This document shows positions 30,108-40,440 of a stretch of DNA of 64,000 nucleotides, piece by piece (the stretch's first letter is position 1; each line of letters opens with the position of its first letter). The position numbers and the translations under genes are program-made. The DNA comes from Symsagittifera roscoffensis (Eukaryota > Xenacoelomorpha > Acoela > Convolutidae): contig NC_087064.1 in assembly GCF_963678635.1 (NCBI RefSeq), positions 15,803,802 to 15,867,801 of the forward strand. Reading direction: 5' to 3'. A model generated the notes under the pieces. It was not told where the DNA came from. It saw only the letters and a list, made by a program, of their open reading frames with translations, and did not search any database.

Positions 30108-30556
30108 ATGGAGGTGGAGGAAACCCCCAGGGCGAGCGGTCGCTTCAATCTTGATTGAATAACCCAGGAACAGATGAGCGAGAATTTGGACATGGACACC
30201 ACCAGAGCCCGTTCCTTCCTTGAGAGATCTTGGGTCAGGCCGGATCAAACCGCTAGCGGTGGATGTAGCTTTACCAGGTCTAACAGTTGAACGGGAGGCA
30301 ATCAGGCAAGTGCTGGAACATCACACCTCAAGGAATAACAATAGAGATTACAGTCAAGGACTCCCGAGAGTCCTGCGCGCGAAGCGATATCCCTCACATG
30401 GAGAGAGCAACCAATGAGGAGCGTCATGATCTCGAATTACACAAAAAAAACACGGAGGGCAGATATCATAGACATCGCAGGGAAGTTTGGACGGCGATAC
30501 AGTGTGAAGGGAGGGACGACTTCAACGATGCGAGCTGTGCGGAACATTTCACGCAG

Positions 30557-31448
30557 CCCAGATTACCCGAGGGCACGGTCCACTTGATAATAGGGGACAG
30601 TCTTGTCAGGGTTCTGGCAAAAATTCAGGCGCACTGGCAAGTGGGAATCTTGAGCTTTTCGGGCGCGGCAATTCCCCCAAATGTTGGTCTCTCTGGAGAT
30701 GCTGGAGATGAAAAAAAAACATACGGTCACCTTGATGATGGTAATAAACGACGTCTCTAGAGGAGGTGAATCAATGAAAATGGTGAGGTTGCCGGAGAAA
30801 GTGAGCTTCATTCTTGAGGAAAAGAGAACTTGTCTGGACCCCACGGTGCTCACAATTTTCATGGTTCCCTACAAAATGATGCAAGATCAAAATGCATTGA
30901 ATATGAATGAGAGAGTGTGCCACATTATTGATATAAAACGCGAGGAACAAAAGAAGAGCATTCTGCCCTTGAGTCTGTTGGATGTCGCGTGGATGATGGA
31001 AATTTCCCTACCGGATAACTCGTCCTCTGACGGCATTCATTTCGACAAGCCCAAGGGTACTGAGTGGTTGAACGGGGTCTTCCAGAAACACGTCAATAGT
31101 CGAGAGTCAGACTTGCTGGAGGCTGGCCAGTTCACCTTTGGTCCACCTCCGAGGCCCTCATTCTTCTCGATCAGACAAGTAAGCGACCAAGAGGGAGAGG
31201 AGATTGATTCTAGAAGCAGTTCAGTGAGCAGCAGGAGCGGACAACCAAGCTGTACAACCTTGGGGAACGACGTGACGGAGTCTTCCATGCGACAAAGCTC
31301 GGTGGTTTCGTCAGTGGTGTCAGTCGAGAAAGACAAGACTGTCAGAACATCGGCGGGACGCCCTGGAGAAGCTTGGAAAGCAAGGTACCGGGAGCAGGTG
31401 AGAGAGCTGGATCTGGAGGCAGGAGCTTATGGAGGTCCTGTAATTTAA
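30557..31448 (+). pseudogene. SGNH/GDSL-hydrolase-like accessory protein, frameshifted
   Basis: Three blocks of the SGNH hydrolase superfamily appear in the right order and spacing: LIIGDSLVRVL at 30584-30616 (Ser of block I), MMVINDVSRG at about 30735-30764 (Asn of block III, with the usual Gly replaced by Val) and SSDGIHFD at 31023-31046 (Asp and His of block V). The residues after block V (KGTEWLNGVFQKHV) also fit the superfamily C-terminal helix. The frame shifts by one base in a run of five C near 30675, so this copy is inactive. A Ser-rich tail follows to TAA at 31446-31448. SGNH esterase domains are known in ORF1 of CR1-type non-LTR elements; here one sits in an LTR element. Confidence 0.6.
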
Positions 31449-31452
31449 GAGC

Positions 31453-33342
31453 TTGTCGCACGAGGATCTGAATAACCACTATTGCGTGGACTGGTTAAAG
31501 GCGCATGAAGAGCACTTTTCTCAAGAAAAGACTTTGGAGGCAGCGGACCTGACTAACCGGCCTCTCAAGGAGTTGGGGAACCCAGGCCTACTAGTTGAGC
31601 CGCCGAAACACCGCATGGCCATAGCTAGAATCAGAGTAGCGATTTCTGAACAATTCAGAACGGTGGAGAAGCTTCTTGAGCCCAAGAATATGGGACTCCC
31701 TGACAGTGCTTACATGGGTCAGAATTTTTCAGAGGATCCAAAATATGGAAAATCTTATTGAACCTCTCAGCTAGCGAAGGTGCTGGCAGCCTACGATCGC
31801 TCGGACCCTGGAGCCGAGAGAGATGTCATTGTAACAGGATCGGACTTCGATGGCACATCTCCGACCAGAGCTCTTTTGACCAGAGACATTTGTGTTCCTG
31901 CTGCCAGGGGCGGATCTCAACCAGATGTTGACTCTGGTTGTGGCAATCAAGTCGGAAACGCCCAGTGAACCCGAGCTGCTGCTGTTCGCCGGGATGAACG
32001 ATCATCTACATGTGGCAGGATTGCCCGAGCCCTTGGGAAGCGGACAACCGACATCAAAGAAGATCTGGGAGGCAATTCAGACGCTGCTTGACTCAATGAA
32101 TGAAGTTCAGGTATTGGTGGCCTCTCGATTGGGGTCAAAGACGAAGGTGGTGTTTGCTTTGTCACCTGGTTACGCAGGTATGCCACCCGCTCTTCACTTT
32201 CTATAAGCGATGTTAGTCTTGATAGAGGAGGGCAGCGGGTGGCGAATGTTGATGGCAGCTTCTTATCGAGAACTCGAACCAGTGAACTTGAGACATTTGT
32301 GAAGTCGGCGGTGGCAGCAGCCTGGGCAGACGTGTCCCACGCCTTGAGGGGTTTCTATGAGCTGGCAAACTTTTTGATCGTGTTGGATGAGGTGCTTTGT
32401 CTTGAGATATCGAATCTGGTAACCCTGAAATAGGAGATGACCATCCCGTGGTCGGCCACACAGTAGCCTGTGGTTCCGGAATTTGGAGCTCACGATAACA
32501 AGTTCCACTTGCAGCATGAAAGGACCCATCAACGATCGGAAAAATGTGGCAGAGGCGGAGAAACAGTTGGAATCGATGGTATATCGCTTGACTCAAGAAA
32601 GAGGGAGTTGGCCGTTCCTGACGCCTAGGCTGGAGAACGTGAAGGACAAGACGAAAGACACAGCACCTCTCTTAATAAGGCAAATCTGTAAGCTCTTACA
32701 AGACCAACTCGAGCACTCAGAGAGGAGGGGGTTGACGGTGGGAGCGTTCACGACCTCAGCAAACGAGACCACCATCGCTGGTTTCTGGAGGGAATATACA
32801 AAAGGTGACTTGAGAACGAGAAAGTCATACAAAATCTTGAGCTTCTTGAGCCCATACTCGGAGAGGAAATACATGGACGAGATATTCTATGCAGGGAACA
32901 CTATTTTTGAAACATTTGTACAGGATCTCTTGAGCATGTCAATTAACCTGTTGCTGGCTTTATATCTGGTGTATCCCTGATACTTGTTCAACATGGGTCC
33001 CGCCTTCATGTTCAGTAGGGGTAGGGAGACCCTCAGAATCGATGGATACTTGACGTTGGTACTGCTGACACATGGAAATGGGGCGGGGAAAACGTGGACT
33101 CAATGTCGGTGAGGAATTCCCACCCGAGTCTTGAGACTTTCTTTTACAAGCGCGCCGCTGGATTGAAAACCTTTTTGATAGTGTACCTCTTGATGCAGAA
33201 TTGGCACTTGACAGGAGAGGAAAAGAATCCAAGGACTAAAAAGGAGATGAGAGAGATGAATGGTGGCATGCCCCTTCTGACCGACCTGAGCATGGCAATG
33301 CGGTCGGATCCTCCAGGGATGATCAGAGTACTGGGGAAGTAG
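31453..33342 (+). pseudogene. Second accessory ORF of LTR element 2, broken
   Basis: Coding-like sequence in several pieces: 31453-31761, 31892-32206, 32483-32980 and 33094-33342. The second has LLLFAGMNDHLH at about 31976-32011, a GxND-like block reminiscent of SGNH block III, and TKVVFALSPGYAGMP later. The third is helical and ends in a hydrophobic stretch (LSMSINLLLALYLVYP) at a TGA at 32978-32980, after which the same frame continues as coding-like. The family is not recognised. The pieces have no counterpart in LTR element 1. Stops and frameshifts rule out a functional product. Confidence 0.5.
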
Positions 33343-33421
33343 TGAACTGCATCAACGGACCTGCCGTGACTTATGCCTTCCCAGACCCCTTGTAATTGCA
33401 TACTGACATTCAGTACTATAC

Positions 33422-33943
33422 GTGAGCTTGATAAGAATTAAACTGGTGTCAGCAAGAGAACTTGAGAGCGCAAATGAGCGTGACGGTGCTATTGGGGAAG
33501 GTGAGGATCCAGAGTTGACAGTGCTCAACTTTAGAGGCCAGCTGCAATGCAGGATGAAGGGAGAACAAGATTGTCCTGTCGAGGCCTACCCGAAAGTTTT
33601 GGAACCTGGACCCCTTAGCGAAAATTACTAGAGAGATCCTGAGGATTCCAGCGTGGAAGAAGAGCTTCGAATTCTTGAGGAAACAGCTCGAGACGATTCT
33701 AGAGCGAGATGTGTTGCCAGCCACCATCGCAGAGTTCCCGACAGTGAGGTGAATGACCCTGGAAATGTTGATCTGATGCAAACTTCTGTAAATGACCACT
33801 GGCACTGTATCTGGAGTCACTCGATATTCTGGAGGCTCACTGACAAGACGACGCCCGATGGGTACATTGATCTTGAGTTCGGGCATGATGTGCCAGTCGG
33901 TCATATTTGGAAGTTTGACCCTGATATGGAAGTTGAACCTTGA
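33422..33943 (+). pseudogene. Terminal open frame entering the LTR, unknown
   Basis: One frame with a single TAG at 33629-33631 runs from 33422 to 33943, 55 bases into LTR B. It is acidic, with EELRILEETARDDS-type sequence, and no family is recognised. The equivalent region upstream of LTR C (35720-35857) is homologous at DNA level but shows no comparable frame. It may be only a chance open frame. Confidence 0.25.
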
Positions 33944-34823
33944 TTTTGGGAAAAAAAGTAATTTCCGACCATGTCATGCTCAAGTTTCTCGCGACAACTG
34001 AAAATCAGAAGTTAAGATCATCAGAAGATTCGGGATATAGTTGCGGGAAAATTGACAGAAATTACTAGAGTAAAATTGATATTCGCAATTCTACCAGCAT
34101 CTTCAGTACGAGTAGAGCTGTTTGGTTCCCGACAGAACTCAGAAAGGAGTACAATCGATTGGGCAAGATTGAAACATGATTGAGAAGGTGGACAGCTGAA
34201 GCTGCCCAATGGTTCATAGAAAAAATCTCGCGACAACTGAAAATCGAAAATTAAGATCAGCAGAAGATTCGAGATATAGTTGCGGGAAAGTTGACAGAAA
34301 TTACAAGGGTAAAATTGCTATTCGCAATTTTACCAAAACATTCAGTTCGAGTAGAGCTATTTGGTTCCCGACAGAATTCGGAAAGAAGTACAATCGATTG
34401 GGCAAGAGTGAAACTTCACTGGGAAGGTGGACAGCTAAATGTGCCCAATGGTCCAGTGAATAAAACTGCTTGAGTTAAACTTATTAAGTTCAAACTTCTT
34501 CCAGAGTTATTTTAGTTACGTTTTTTACTCGAATCTAGAGCCGTGCCGGTATGTGACTACTAAATTTTATTTTTTTGGTTGGATTTTACGTGATTATGTT
34601 GAAATAAGGCCAGTTTTAGGTTGATGTATCTGAAATGGATCAAAGATCCACTGTCTAACAAAAACTTATGGTATACTAGAGCTTCCAACCCTGTTTTTAA
34701 TAGCGTTCGCGGGTTTTAGGTGCTTAGAGACCTAGCCATGTGGGCGTTCTTAATTCCAGAGTAGGGAGGGGGTATTTTGGTGTTTTTCTTAACCTCATGT
34801 GACATAAGTAGGCGACTGGTACA
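33889..34823 (+). repeat. LTR B, shared 3' LTR with internal 239-bp duplication
   Basis: Starts TGTGCCAGTC, ends CTGGTACA. It carries a tandem duplication with a period of 239 bases (units from 33987 and from 34226, starting TCTCGCGACAACTGAAAATC) that LTRs A and C lack. It also lacks the roughly 180-base segment between GGTATTTTGG and CTTAACCT that C has. About 140 bases upstream are homologous with those upstream of LTR C, so both B and C carry the 3' internal end of related elements. Confidence 0.78.
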
Positions 34824-35857
34824 TTAAGGGTCGGTTCCTTCCTCCTGAACTCAACGCGCGTGTTCATTCGCGGGCTCTCCACGCGAAACTCCTGCAGACA
34901 AGAGAAATCTCTCAGTAGAGAACAGGTTCGTAGACGCCTTAAAAAAGCGAGAACGTCCTGAAGCGACCAAAGGAGAGAAAATAGAAGAAGCTCTCAGTGA
35001 ACCCGAGTAGGGTATGGACACAGGGGCGACCCAGCTAAGGATATAGTGGCAGGGAGCTACGGCCCTGGAACTACGCGAGAGTTGCTGCAGGACCTGAGCG
35101 GAGAAGAGTGAGCAGATACGGCGATGCCTTTTTTAGGTGCACCTCGAAAGAGTCTAGAGTTACAACTTGTGAGTCAACCAGTAGAAGTGGACATGGTAAT
35201 CTTGAGTACTGATAGGCAGGACAAAAAAAGGTCTTCGAGGGAAAAAAACGATGTTCTTGAGTACCCTGGATCAAGAAATATGGCAAAAATCTTGACGGAG
35301 TTTAATCAGAAGGTGGAACGGAAAGTGGATGCGGGCCTAAGAGCAACTGAAGGTATGGGAGGAAACTGTGATCAGTTCAGATGGCAAATAAAAATTGAAC
35401 AGGCAGATCACAAAGTCGAACGCATCTGGGCCCAGTAATTCAAGGGCATCACAATTAGGTCCGGTACTCTGGGTGGATTCTTCAGTCTTGAGCAAGAAGT
35501 CTGAGGGGACAGAAAAGAGATTTTATCCTATAAACTATTCTTATCTAATGCACTATATCTACTTATATATCAAAATTCGCATGACAATTTTCTGGGTGGT
35601 TGAACACAGGAAATTTTAAAATGGCTTATAAAGCTGAAATCCAGGGTGCAGTTGGATGATGATTTTGATCGCAGTTCAGTTATAGAATGACATTTTTACA
35701 TGGTTGTGAATTTTGGGGATGTAGATAAGGTTGAGTCTGCTGCAAATTTCTGTAAATGACCTTCTGCATTGTATTTTGAGACGCAAACATTATTCTGAAG
35801 GCTCAGTGACATGGCGACGACGCGCGATGAGGACATCGATCGTGAGTACGGGGAGTA
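34824..35857 (+). mobile_element. Short internal segment between LTR B and LTR C
   Basis: About 1 kb flanked by two related LTRs in the same orientation, resembling a small non-autonomous LTR derivative or the remains of a larger element after deletion. It contains three CTTGAG words, one small ORF at 35124-35438 and, from about 35720, the pre-LTR region homologous with 33750-33888, ending in the purine tract CGGGGAGTA. The first 280 bases do not resemble the leader after LTR A. Confidence 0.55.
35124..35438 (+). CDS. Small hypothetical ORF within the short LTR segment
   Basis: 104 residues, charged, with no recognisable domain, signal peptide or membrane segment. It could be the N terminus of a gag-like protein, given its position just after a leader-like stretch, but I see no motif to support this. 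It ends in TAA and is followed by about 280 AT-rich bases. Confidence 0.3.
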   Translation: MPFLGAPRKSLELQLVSQPVEVDMVILSTDRQDKKRSSREKNDVLEYPGSRNMAKILTEFNQKVERKVDAGLRATEGMGGNCDQFRWQIKIEQADHKVERIWAQ

Positions 35858-36627
35858 TGTACCAGTCGGTCATATGTTGAAAATTGACCTTGATTTTGGG
35901 GGAAAACAGTAAAATTTGAGTCGACCATGTCATGCTCAAGTATATTGCAATAACTGAAATGAGAAGTCAACAAAATCACAAGATTCGAGATATAATTGCA
36001 GTAAAATTGACCAAAAATTGTTCTAGTAGAAAATTGCTCTGGAGTAGAACATCGCATATTCCTACGAGAGTGCCATCGCTGGAGAAGAGTGAACCTTGAT
36101 TGAACAGATCAACGAGTTAAACTGCCCAATGGTCAAACAATTAAAAATTCTTGCGTTAAAGATAGTTTTTCCCAAGTACTTCAAGATTTGCTTCACTTAG
36201 ATTATATAATTCTAGAGTCGAGTCACTATGTGAGTACTGAATTAAAATTTTTGTTTGTTTTTTCACGCAGTAATGTTAAGATAAGGCCGTTTTTAGTTTG
36301 ATCCATCTGAAATGGATCAAAGGTTCACTATCCAGTAAGAACTAATGATATATTTGAGTTTCCAACCCTGTTTTTAGCAGCGTTAGCGTATTTTAGGTAT
36401 TTAGAAACCTGGCCATGGGGGCGTTCTTATTTCAAGAGTGGTGGTATTTTGGTATTAGCTTTTAAGCTGTAATACGAAGTTGAAGTCCCATGTCTTGAGC
36501 GAACCGAACTGGCCCCGACAAAATGAGATACAAAAACACAATAGGTAGTGTCTCTGACCATTGAGCCAAAGACTATAGGGCCTATTTCCCTTAACTTTAT
36601 ATGTGACATAAGCAAACGACAGTTATA
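35858..36627 (+). repeat. LTR C
   Basis: Starts TGTACCAGTC after the purine tract CGGGGAGTA and ends AGTTATA at 36627. It is the most complete of the three LTRs in its middle part, holding both the CCCTGTTTTTAGCAGCG block and the GTCTTGAGCGAACCGAACTG block. It contains only one copy of the segment duplicated in LTR B. Confidence 0.72.
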
Positions 36628-36818
36628 TGGACTGATAAAAGTGTTTCGAGGACCTTTGACAGAGTCATCAAAGGAAAAGCCAAGAAGAGCCCTGGTAAGG
36701 ACTTACATCAAGGAAGTAGTGATAATCCAGGCACACCAGTCTCAATAAGGTGCGGAACATAATCAAAGCACCACTTGTTTTCAACATCAGAAAGCTGAAA
36801 AGCTGCCTACCATCCCCA

Positions 36819-37142
36819 AAGTCTTCTTTTTTGCGTGAACTGAAAACAAAAGTGGTTTACAAGATTTCGTGTTGAGGATGTAACTCCACCTATATTGTCC
36901 AAACGGTTCGACATCTAACCAATAGAATTGACGAACACCGAAAACAAGACTGAACCATAGGACAACATTTAAGGCAGTCTGGAAATGAGGGCACGAGTGT
37001 GGGAATGTCATGGGAGGTTATAGACCGAGATGACACCAACATCGAGCAACTGACATTAGAAGCATTTCACACCTGGAAGGAGAGACCGAGAATGCACACG
37101 CGCGATGCGTTCAAGAGCAGGGAACTGACCCTCAACTTATAG
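36819..37142 (+). pseudogene. GIY-YIG endonuclease fragment (Penelope-like)
   Basis: About 107 codons ending TAG at 37140-37142. The start resembles a GIY-YIG core: VVYKISC, then after an in-frame TGA GCNSTYIVQT with Val in place of the usual Gly of YIG, then VRHLTNRIDEHR. The conserved late segment WEVIDRDDTNIEQL with LTLEAF follows. In-frame TGA codons near 36873 and 36951 inactivate it. The pattern matches the C-terminal domain of Penelope-like retroelements, where it acts as the target-cleaving endonuclease. Confidence 0.7.
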
Positions 37143-37490
37143 TTCCGAAAACGAATTTTCGGCTAATACTAAAATAAAAAAACCTCGAAACAAAAAAATT
37201 GACATGTTTCGATATTGAAAATGTGGAAACTCAAAAATTAAAATCAAATTTAATTCAATTAGAAGATAAAAGTAGAAGATTGTCTCAAAAACTTTAGTCT
37301 GATGATACAATCATGATTTTATATTTAGTGCGAAATTTAATTTTTGCAAACTTTTGATTGGTTGAATTTTTATTATTTTCTATAGCCGTTGTCTTCGAAT
37401 TTTTTTAGGATCGACAAGTAATTTATAAAATTTTCATACTTTTAAACCTGATGATGCAAAAATGTGCGAAAATGTTCTCAATTTACTTTT
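37143..37490 (+). repeat. Repeat unit, direct partner of 18062-18380
   Basis: AT-rich sequence directly after the GIY-YIG stop. It aligns over about 330 bases with the reverse complement of 18062-18380. It is the probable 3' untranslated part of the Penelope-like element. Confidence 0.7.
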
Positions 37491-37732
37491 TTTAACCTCT
37501 TTCTTGTTATGTAAAATTTTGTAAGCAAATGACCCAAAACCCTTCAGAAACAGTTTTGAAATACAGAGCAAAGCGCCTAAAAATAAAGCAATAGTTGGTG
37601 GATACAATGATAACAGGCTGCATCCACAAAAATTGTAACAACAGTAGAAAAACTTGGTTAACCTCGTCACTAACAAGTTTCAGCCCGAGACACTAGTCAT
37701 CCCCAAATCAATTCAGAACTGTTATAACTATG

Positions 37733-37850
37733 TGGAAGTGTTTGGTGTTTCACATGCACAGGGTGTATGCATGTAAAATGCAGTGGCCGAGACCAAAGCG
37801 GTGATCATTATGACGATTTCACCTGTCATCGCTGCACCTCCCAATTTCAC
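37733..37850 (+). pseudogene. PHD-finger fragment of a retroelement
   Basis: A cysteine/histidine pattern typical of a PHD-type zinc finger: CGSVWCFTCTGCMHVKCSG, then YDDFTCHRC. The frame continues to TGA near 38075 with a low-complexity Pro/Thr/Asn linker and no further domain. RT sequence in other frames follows on the same strand. PHD-like fingers are found in ORFs of several animal retroelements, so this is read as the N-terminal part of the element below. Confidence 0.6.
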
Positions 37851-38431
37851 TCAGTTAACGACACACATGAATGCAATCCGCCAACCCTAGCTACAACAAC
37901 GCTCATCCAACCCCACCCTCACCCTTCCACTGCCCCACTCCCACAAAACTCAAGAAAATCCTCCACTAGAGAAAATGTAATAACACAAAACCCGTATTCA
38001 AACCCCTGTCCAGAACACATAAAACCACAAGGAAAAAATACACCAAAGTTGTCCACTGGAAACCGGTCTTTTTGACCTTATCAAAAAACAAAGTTGGTTA
38101 TAATTTCATTAAAATCCTCAATAGAACTCTGAACAGCTTAAAATAAAATAACAAAAATACCTTCTCAATGTACGCAGCAATGACTTCTCCACACTTACTA
38201 CTGTGCAAAAACAAAGTCCGAAAACGATGGATCCTTATCTAGAACAATAGCTACTTAAGTAATGACAAGACGGATACCTGGATGACCTATATAGCGACTG
38301 GAAGGCGCTGAAAATCCGCTTGACAAAAGGGTAGACGAAAAAATGAAATTGAAACACATCAGTTCAAAAAACTAATGAACACTGGAAAAAAGTCAAGTCT
38401 AATAGCATAACTAACGAACAGATCCAAAGGT

Positions 38432-39490
38432 TTGTTTTCGCTGGACGAGATTGTCACAGGTAAAACAGTTTTTGAACAGATTTTTTTTGGGAATCCACCA
38501 TCTGAACCAATTGATGATAATTATATTACACAAGTCTCAAATGAAACAATAATTTTCCACCCATCGATGTTTGATCAGATGAAAGTTCAACGAATCAAGA
38601 AAGCAGCCATGGAAAAGCACGGATCTCATGGCCCATCTGGGCGTGATACAAATGAATGGAGACAACCTTTAGCACCCTCCGGAAATCAATCAATTGAAAT
38701 TTCAAAACCATTAGCTAAAATTGTCAAAAAAACTTGGCTACCGAAGAATTAATCCAGAACTAACGGAACCATATAACGCATGTAGATTATGATCCTTAGA
38801 TAAGAACCCAGGAATAAGACCTATAGGTATAAAATAAGTTATGCGAAGGGTAATAGAATGAACAATAGCCAAATGCCTCAAAATTGAACTCATTTTGCTA
38901 GGTTCAAACTACCAGCTCTGTCTAGGACAAAAATGTGGCAAGGAATATGCAATCTACACGATATGAGATCAATATGGCAAAGCCTTTGCCGATGCTGTTC
39001 TACTGTTAACTCTCGATGCTGTTCTACTGTTAAAGCTTTCAACTCGCTAAATGCAAAGCTGGCATCAAAAATACCTGCCCATTTTTTTTAGCAGCGATTA
39101 AGAACTCGTACTCCTATCCATCCATACTGTTCGTTAACAAAAAATAACCATCTACGCTCAACGAGTTACAACCCAGGGATCCGCTAGCAACGGCCATGTA
39201 TGGTCTAGTCATAATGTCCCTCATAAAGCTTTTATCCGCAGACAACGTAACCCAGAAATGGTACACAGACGACGGAAACGCAGTCTGTAAATTAAGCAAC
39301 CAACGAACCGTCCTCGATAAAATTGTATCATTATGTAAATTCTTTGGATACCATGTTAAATCATCCAAATGCCAGCTCATATTCAAAAATGAAAAAACTG
39401 GGCGAAGCAGAGAAAATCTTCTTACTTACAGGAATCACTATAAGAGCAGGCGCCTGAGTGCTTGCTTCTGTTACAGAAAGAGAATCTGAA
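38432..39490 (+). pseudogene. Decayed reverse transcriptase (WYTDDG type)
   Basis: 38432-38752 resembles the N-terminal part of a widespread invertebrate RT family (HPSMFDQMKVQRIKKAAMEKHGSHGPSGRDTNEWR). After several frameshifts, motif C appears at 39260-39277 as WYTDDG, followed by LDKIVSLCKFFGYHVKSSKCQLI to about 39390. Between them, sequence near 39020-39060 resembles the AFNSLN motif A. Many stops separate the pieces. This family carries Asp-Asp-Gly at the active site and differs from the LINE at 16250. Confidence 0.65.
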
Positions 39491-40038
39491 TGTAAAAAGC
39501 TTCTCGAGTTTCAACAAAATGAGCGGATCACAAGTTTGAAAAAACTAACGAAAATGGCTAAAACTTCCCCCAAAAATTTTTGTGCCGGCTATACTAAATA
39601 GTTTAAGAAAAACTTTTTTCTAACCAGTACAAGACCTTAAACTATAGAAAACTTAGAAACACGTGAAAAGATTATCAAAAAATAACTAACACCTAACCTG
39701 GTCGGTAAAGACACATTTAACCCCCAGTTCTGTGAGATATCTTCCTCGCCCCCTAAAAATGGCGGTCTTTTTATCAAGCTGCCCTCCGACCATTAAAGCT
39801 ACCTAGAATGGTCTAAGGAAGCATCACTAGTAATTGAATCTCTAGATCTCAAGTGCAATTACACACTGAAAAAATTTGAACGAAAATCAAAAAATTGAAA
39901 GCTGATTGAACAAACCGAAAAAAAAACATCCAAAACTGTTAAATAAGCAATCGAACTGGACTCTGGAAAGGTAGCCTCTAACTGGCTCAAAGCTTTACCA
40001 CTAAGCAGATGCACTAAGCGGATGAAACTTCAACCTGA

Positions 40039-40440
40039 ATGAATCGGAATTCTTTGGATGTGAAACCCACTAACACAAACCCACTAACAGGCACATTTGG
40101 TGCAAATTATAACCTGACACATGCCCTACACTGTGCAAGGGGCGGTTACACACACATGAGACATAATGAAATTGGAGACACATTCGCCAGCCGTATCAAC
40201 GAGGTTTGCCATGATGCCGAGATTGAGCCGAAGCTTCAGCCTTTGCAAAACAAAATCTTTGTCAACAATTCAACTACATCTGAAGATTAGGCACGACTTG
40301 ACATTAAGGCAAATGGACTCTGGGGTTCAAGATGTAAAATTTTCAACCCCCATGATAAAACATCGCGAAAACTGCAAAAAGACGCAAACAGATATCACGA
40401 GAAGGTGAAAAAGCCAAATATCAGCAAAGTTTTTAAAAGT
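40039..40440 (+). pseudogene. C-terminal domain of the same decayed retroelement
   Basis: The pattern ALHCARGGYTHMRHNEIGD, then INEVCHDAEIEPKLQPLQ, a stop (TAG near 40288) and ARLDIKANGLWG, then a NPHDK segment matches the usual C-terminal domain of this RT family. That domain has the look of a PD-(D/E)xK-type nuclease (acidic residue in ARLDI, then a VFNPH-like strand). This reading comes from pattern memory. It is non-functional here because of the stop and a frameshift. Confidence 0.6.

Larger units (their letters stand above)
28975..33877 (+). repeat. Dispersed CTTGAG hexamers (23 copies in 4.9 kb)
   Basis: CTTGAG occurs at 28975, 29012, 29031, 29403, 29431, 29719, 29752, 30219, 30649, 30813, 30968, 31675, 32287, 32343, 32401, 32809, 32836, 32845, 32929, 33130, 33461, 33674 and 33872, where about one copy is expected by chance. 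They fall in all frames. The last copy lies 11 bases before the 3' LTR. Three more lie at 35201, 35256 and 35487 in the next internal segment, and about eight in the minisatellite. Function unknown. Confidence 0.75.
18381..34823 (+). mobile_element. LTR element 2, decayed relative of LTR element 1
   Basis: Bounded by related LTRs at 18381-19144 and 33889-34823. The inside has the same gag-protease-RT-RNase H-integrase-macrodomain-like order as element 1, with many stops and frameshifts. Its 3' third carries accessory genes not related to those of element 1. The two LTRs differ from each other by substitutions and large indels (by eye around 80-85% identical where alignable), so the insertion is old. 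The 5-bp flanks (ACTTT and TTAAG) do not form a clear target duplication, consistent with recombination with a further copy on the right. Confidence 0.82.
36640..37490 (+). mobile_element. Penelope-like element 3' remnant
   Basis: A decayed GIY-YIG domain (36819-37142) followed by an AT-rich 3' region (37143-37490) that is repeated in inverted orientation at 18062-18380. This pattern fits the 3' end of a Penelope-like retroelement. No RT is visible upstream because LTR C ends only about 190 bases before. Confidence 0.65.
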
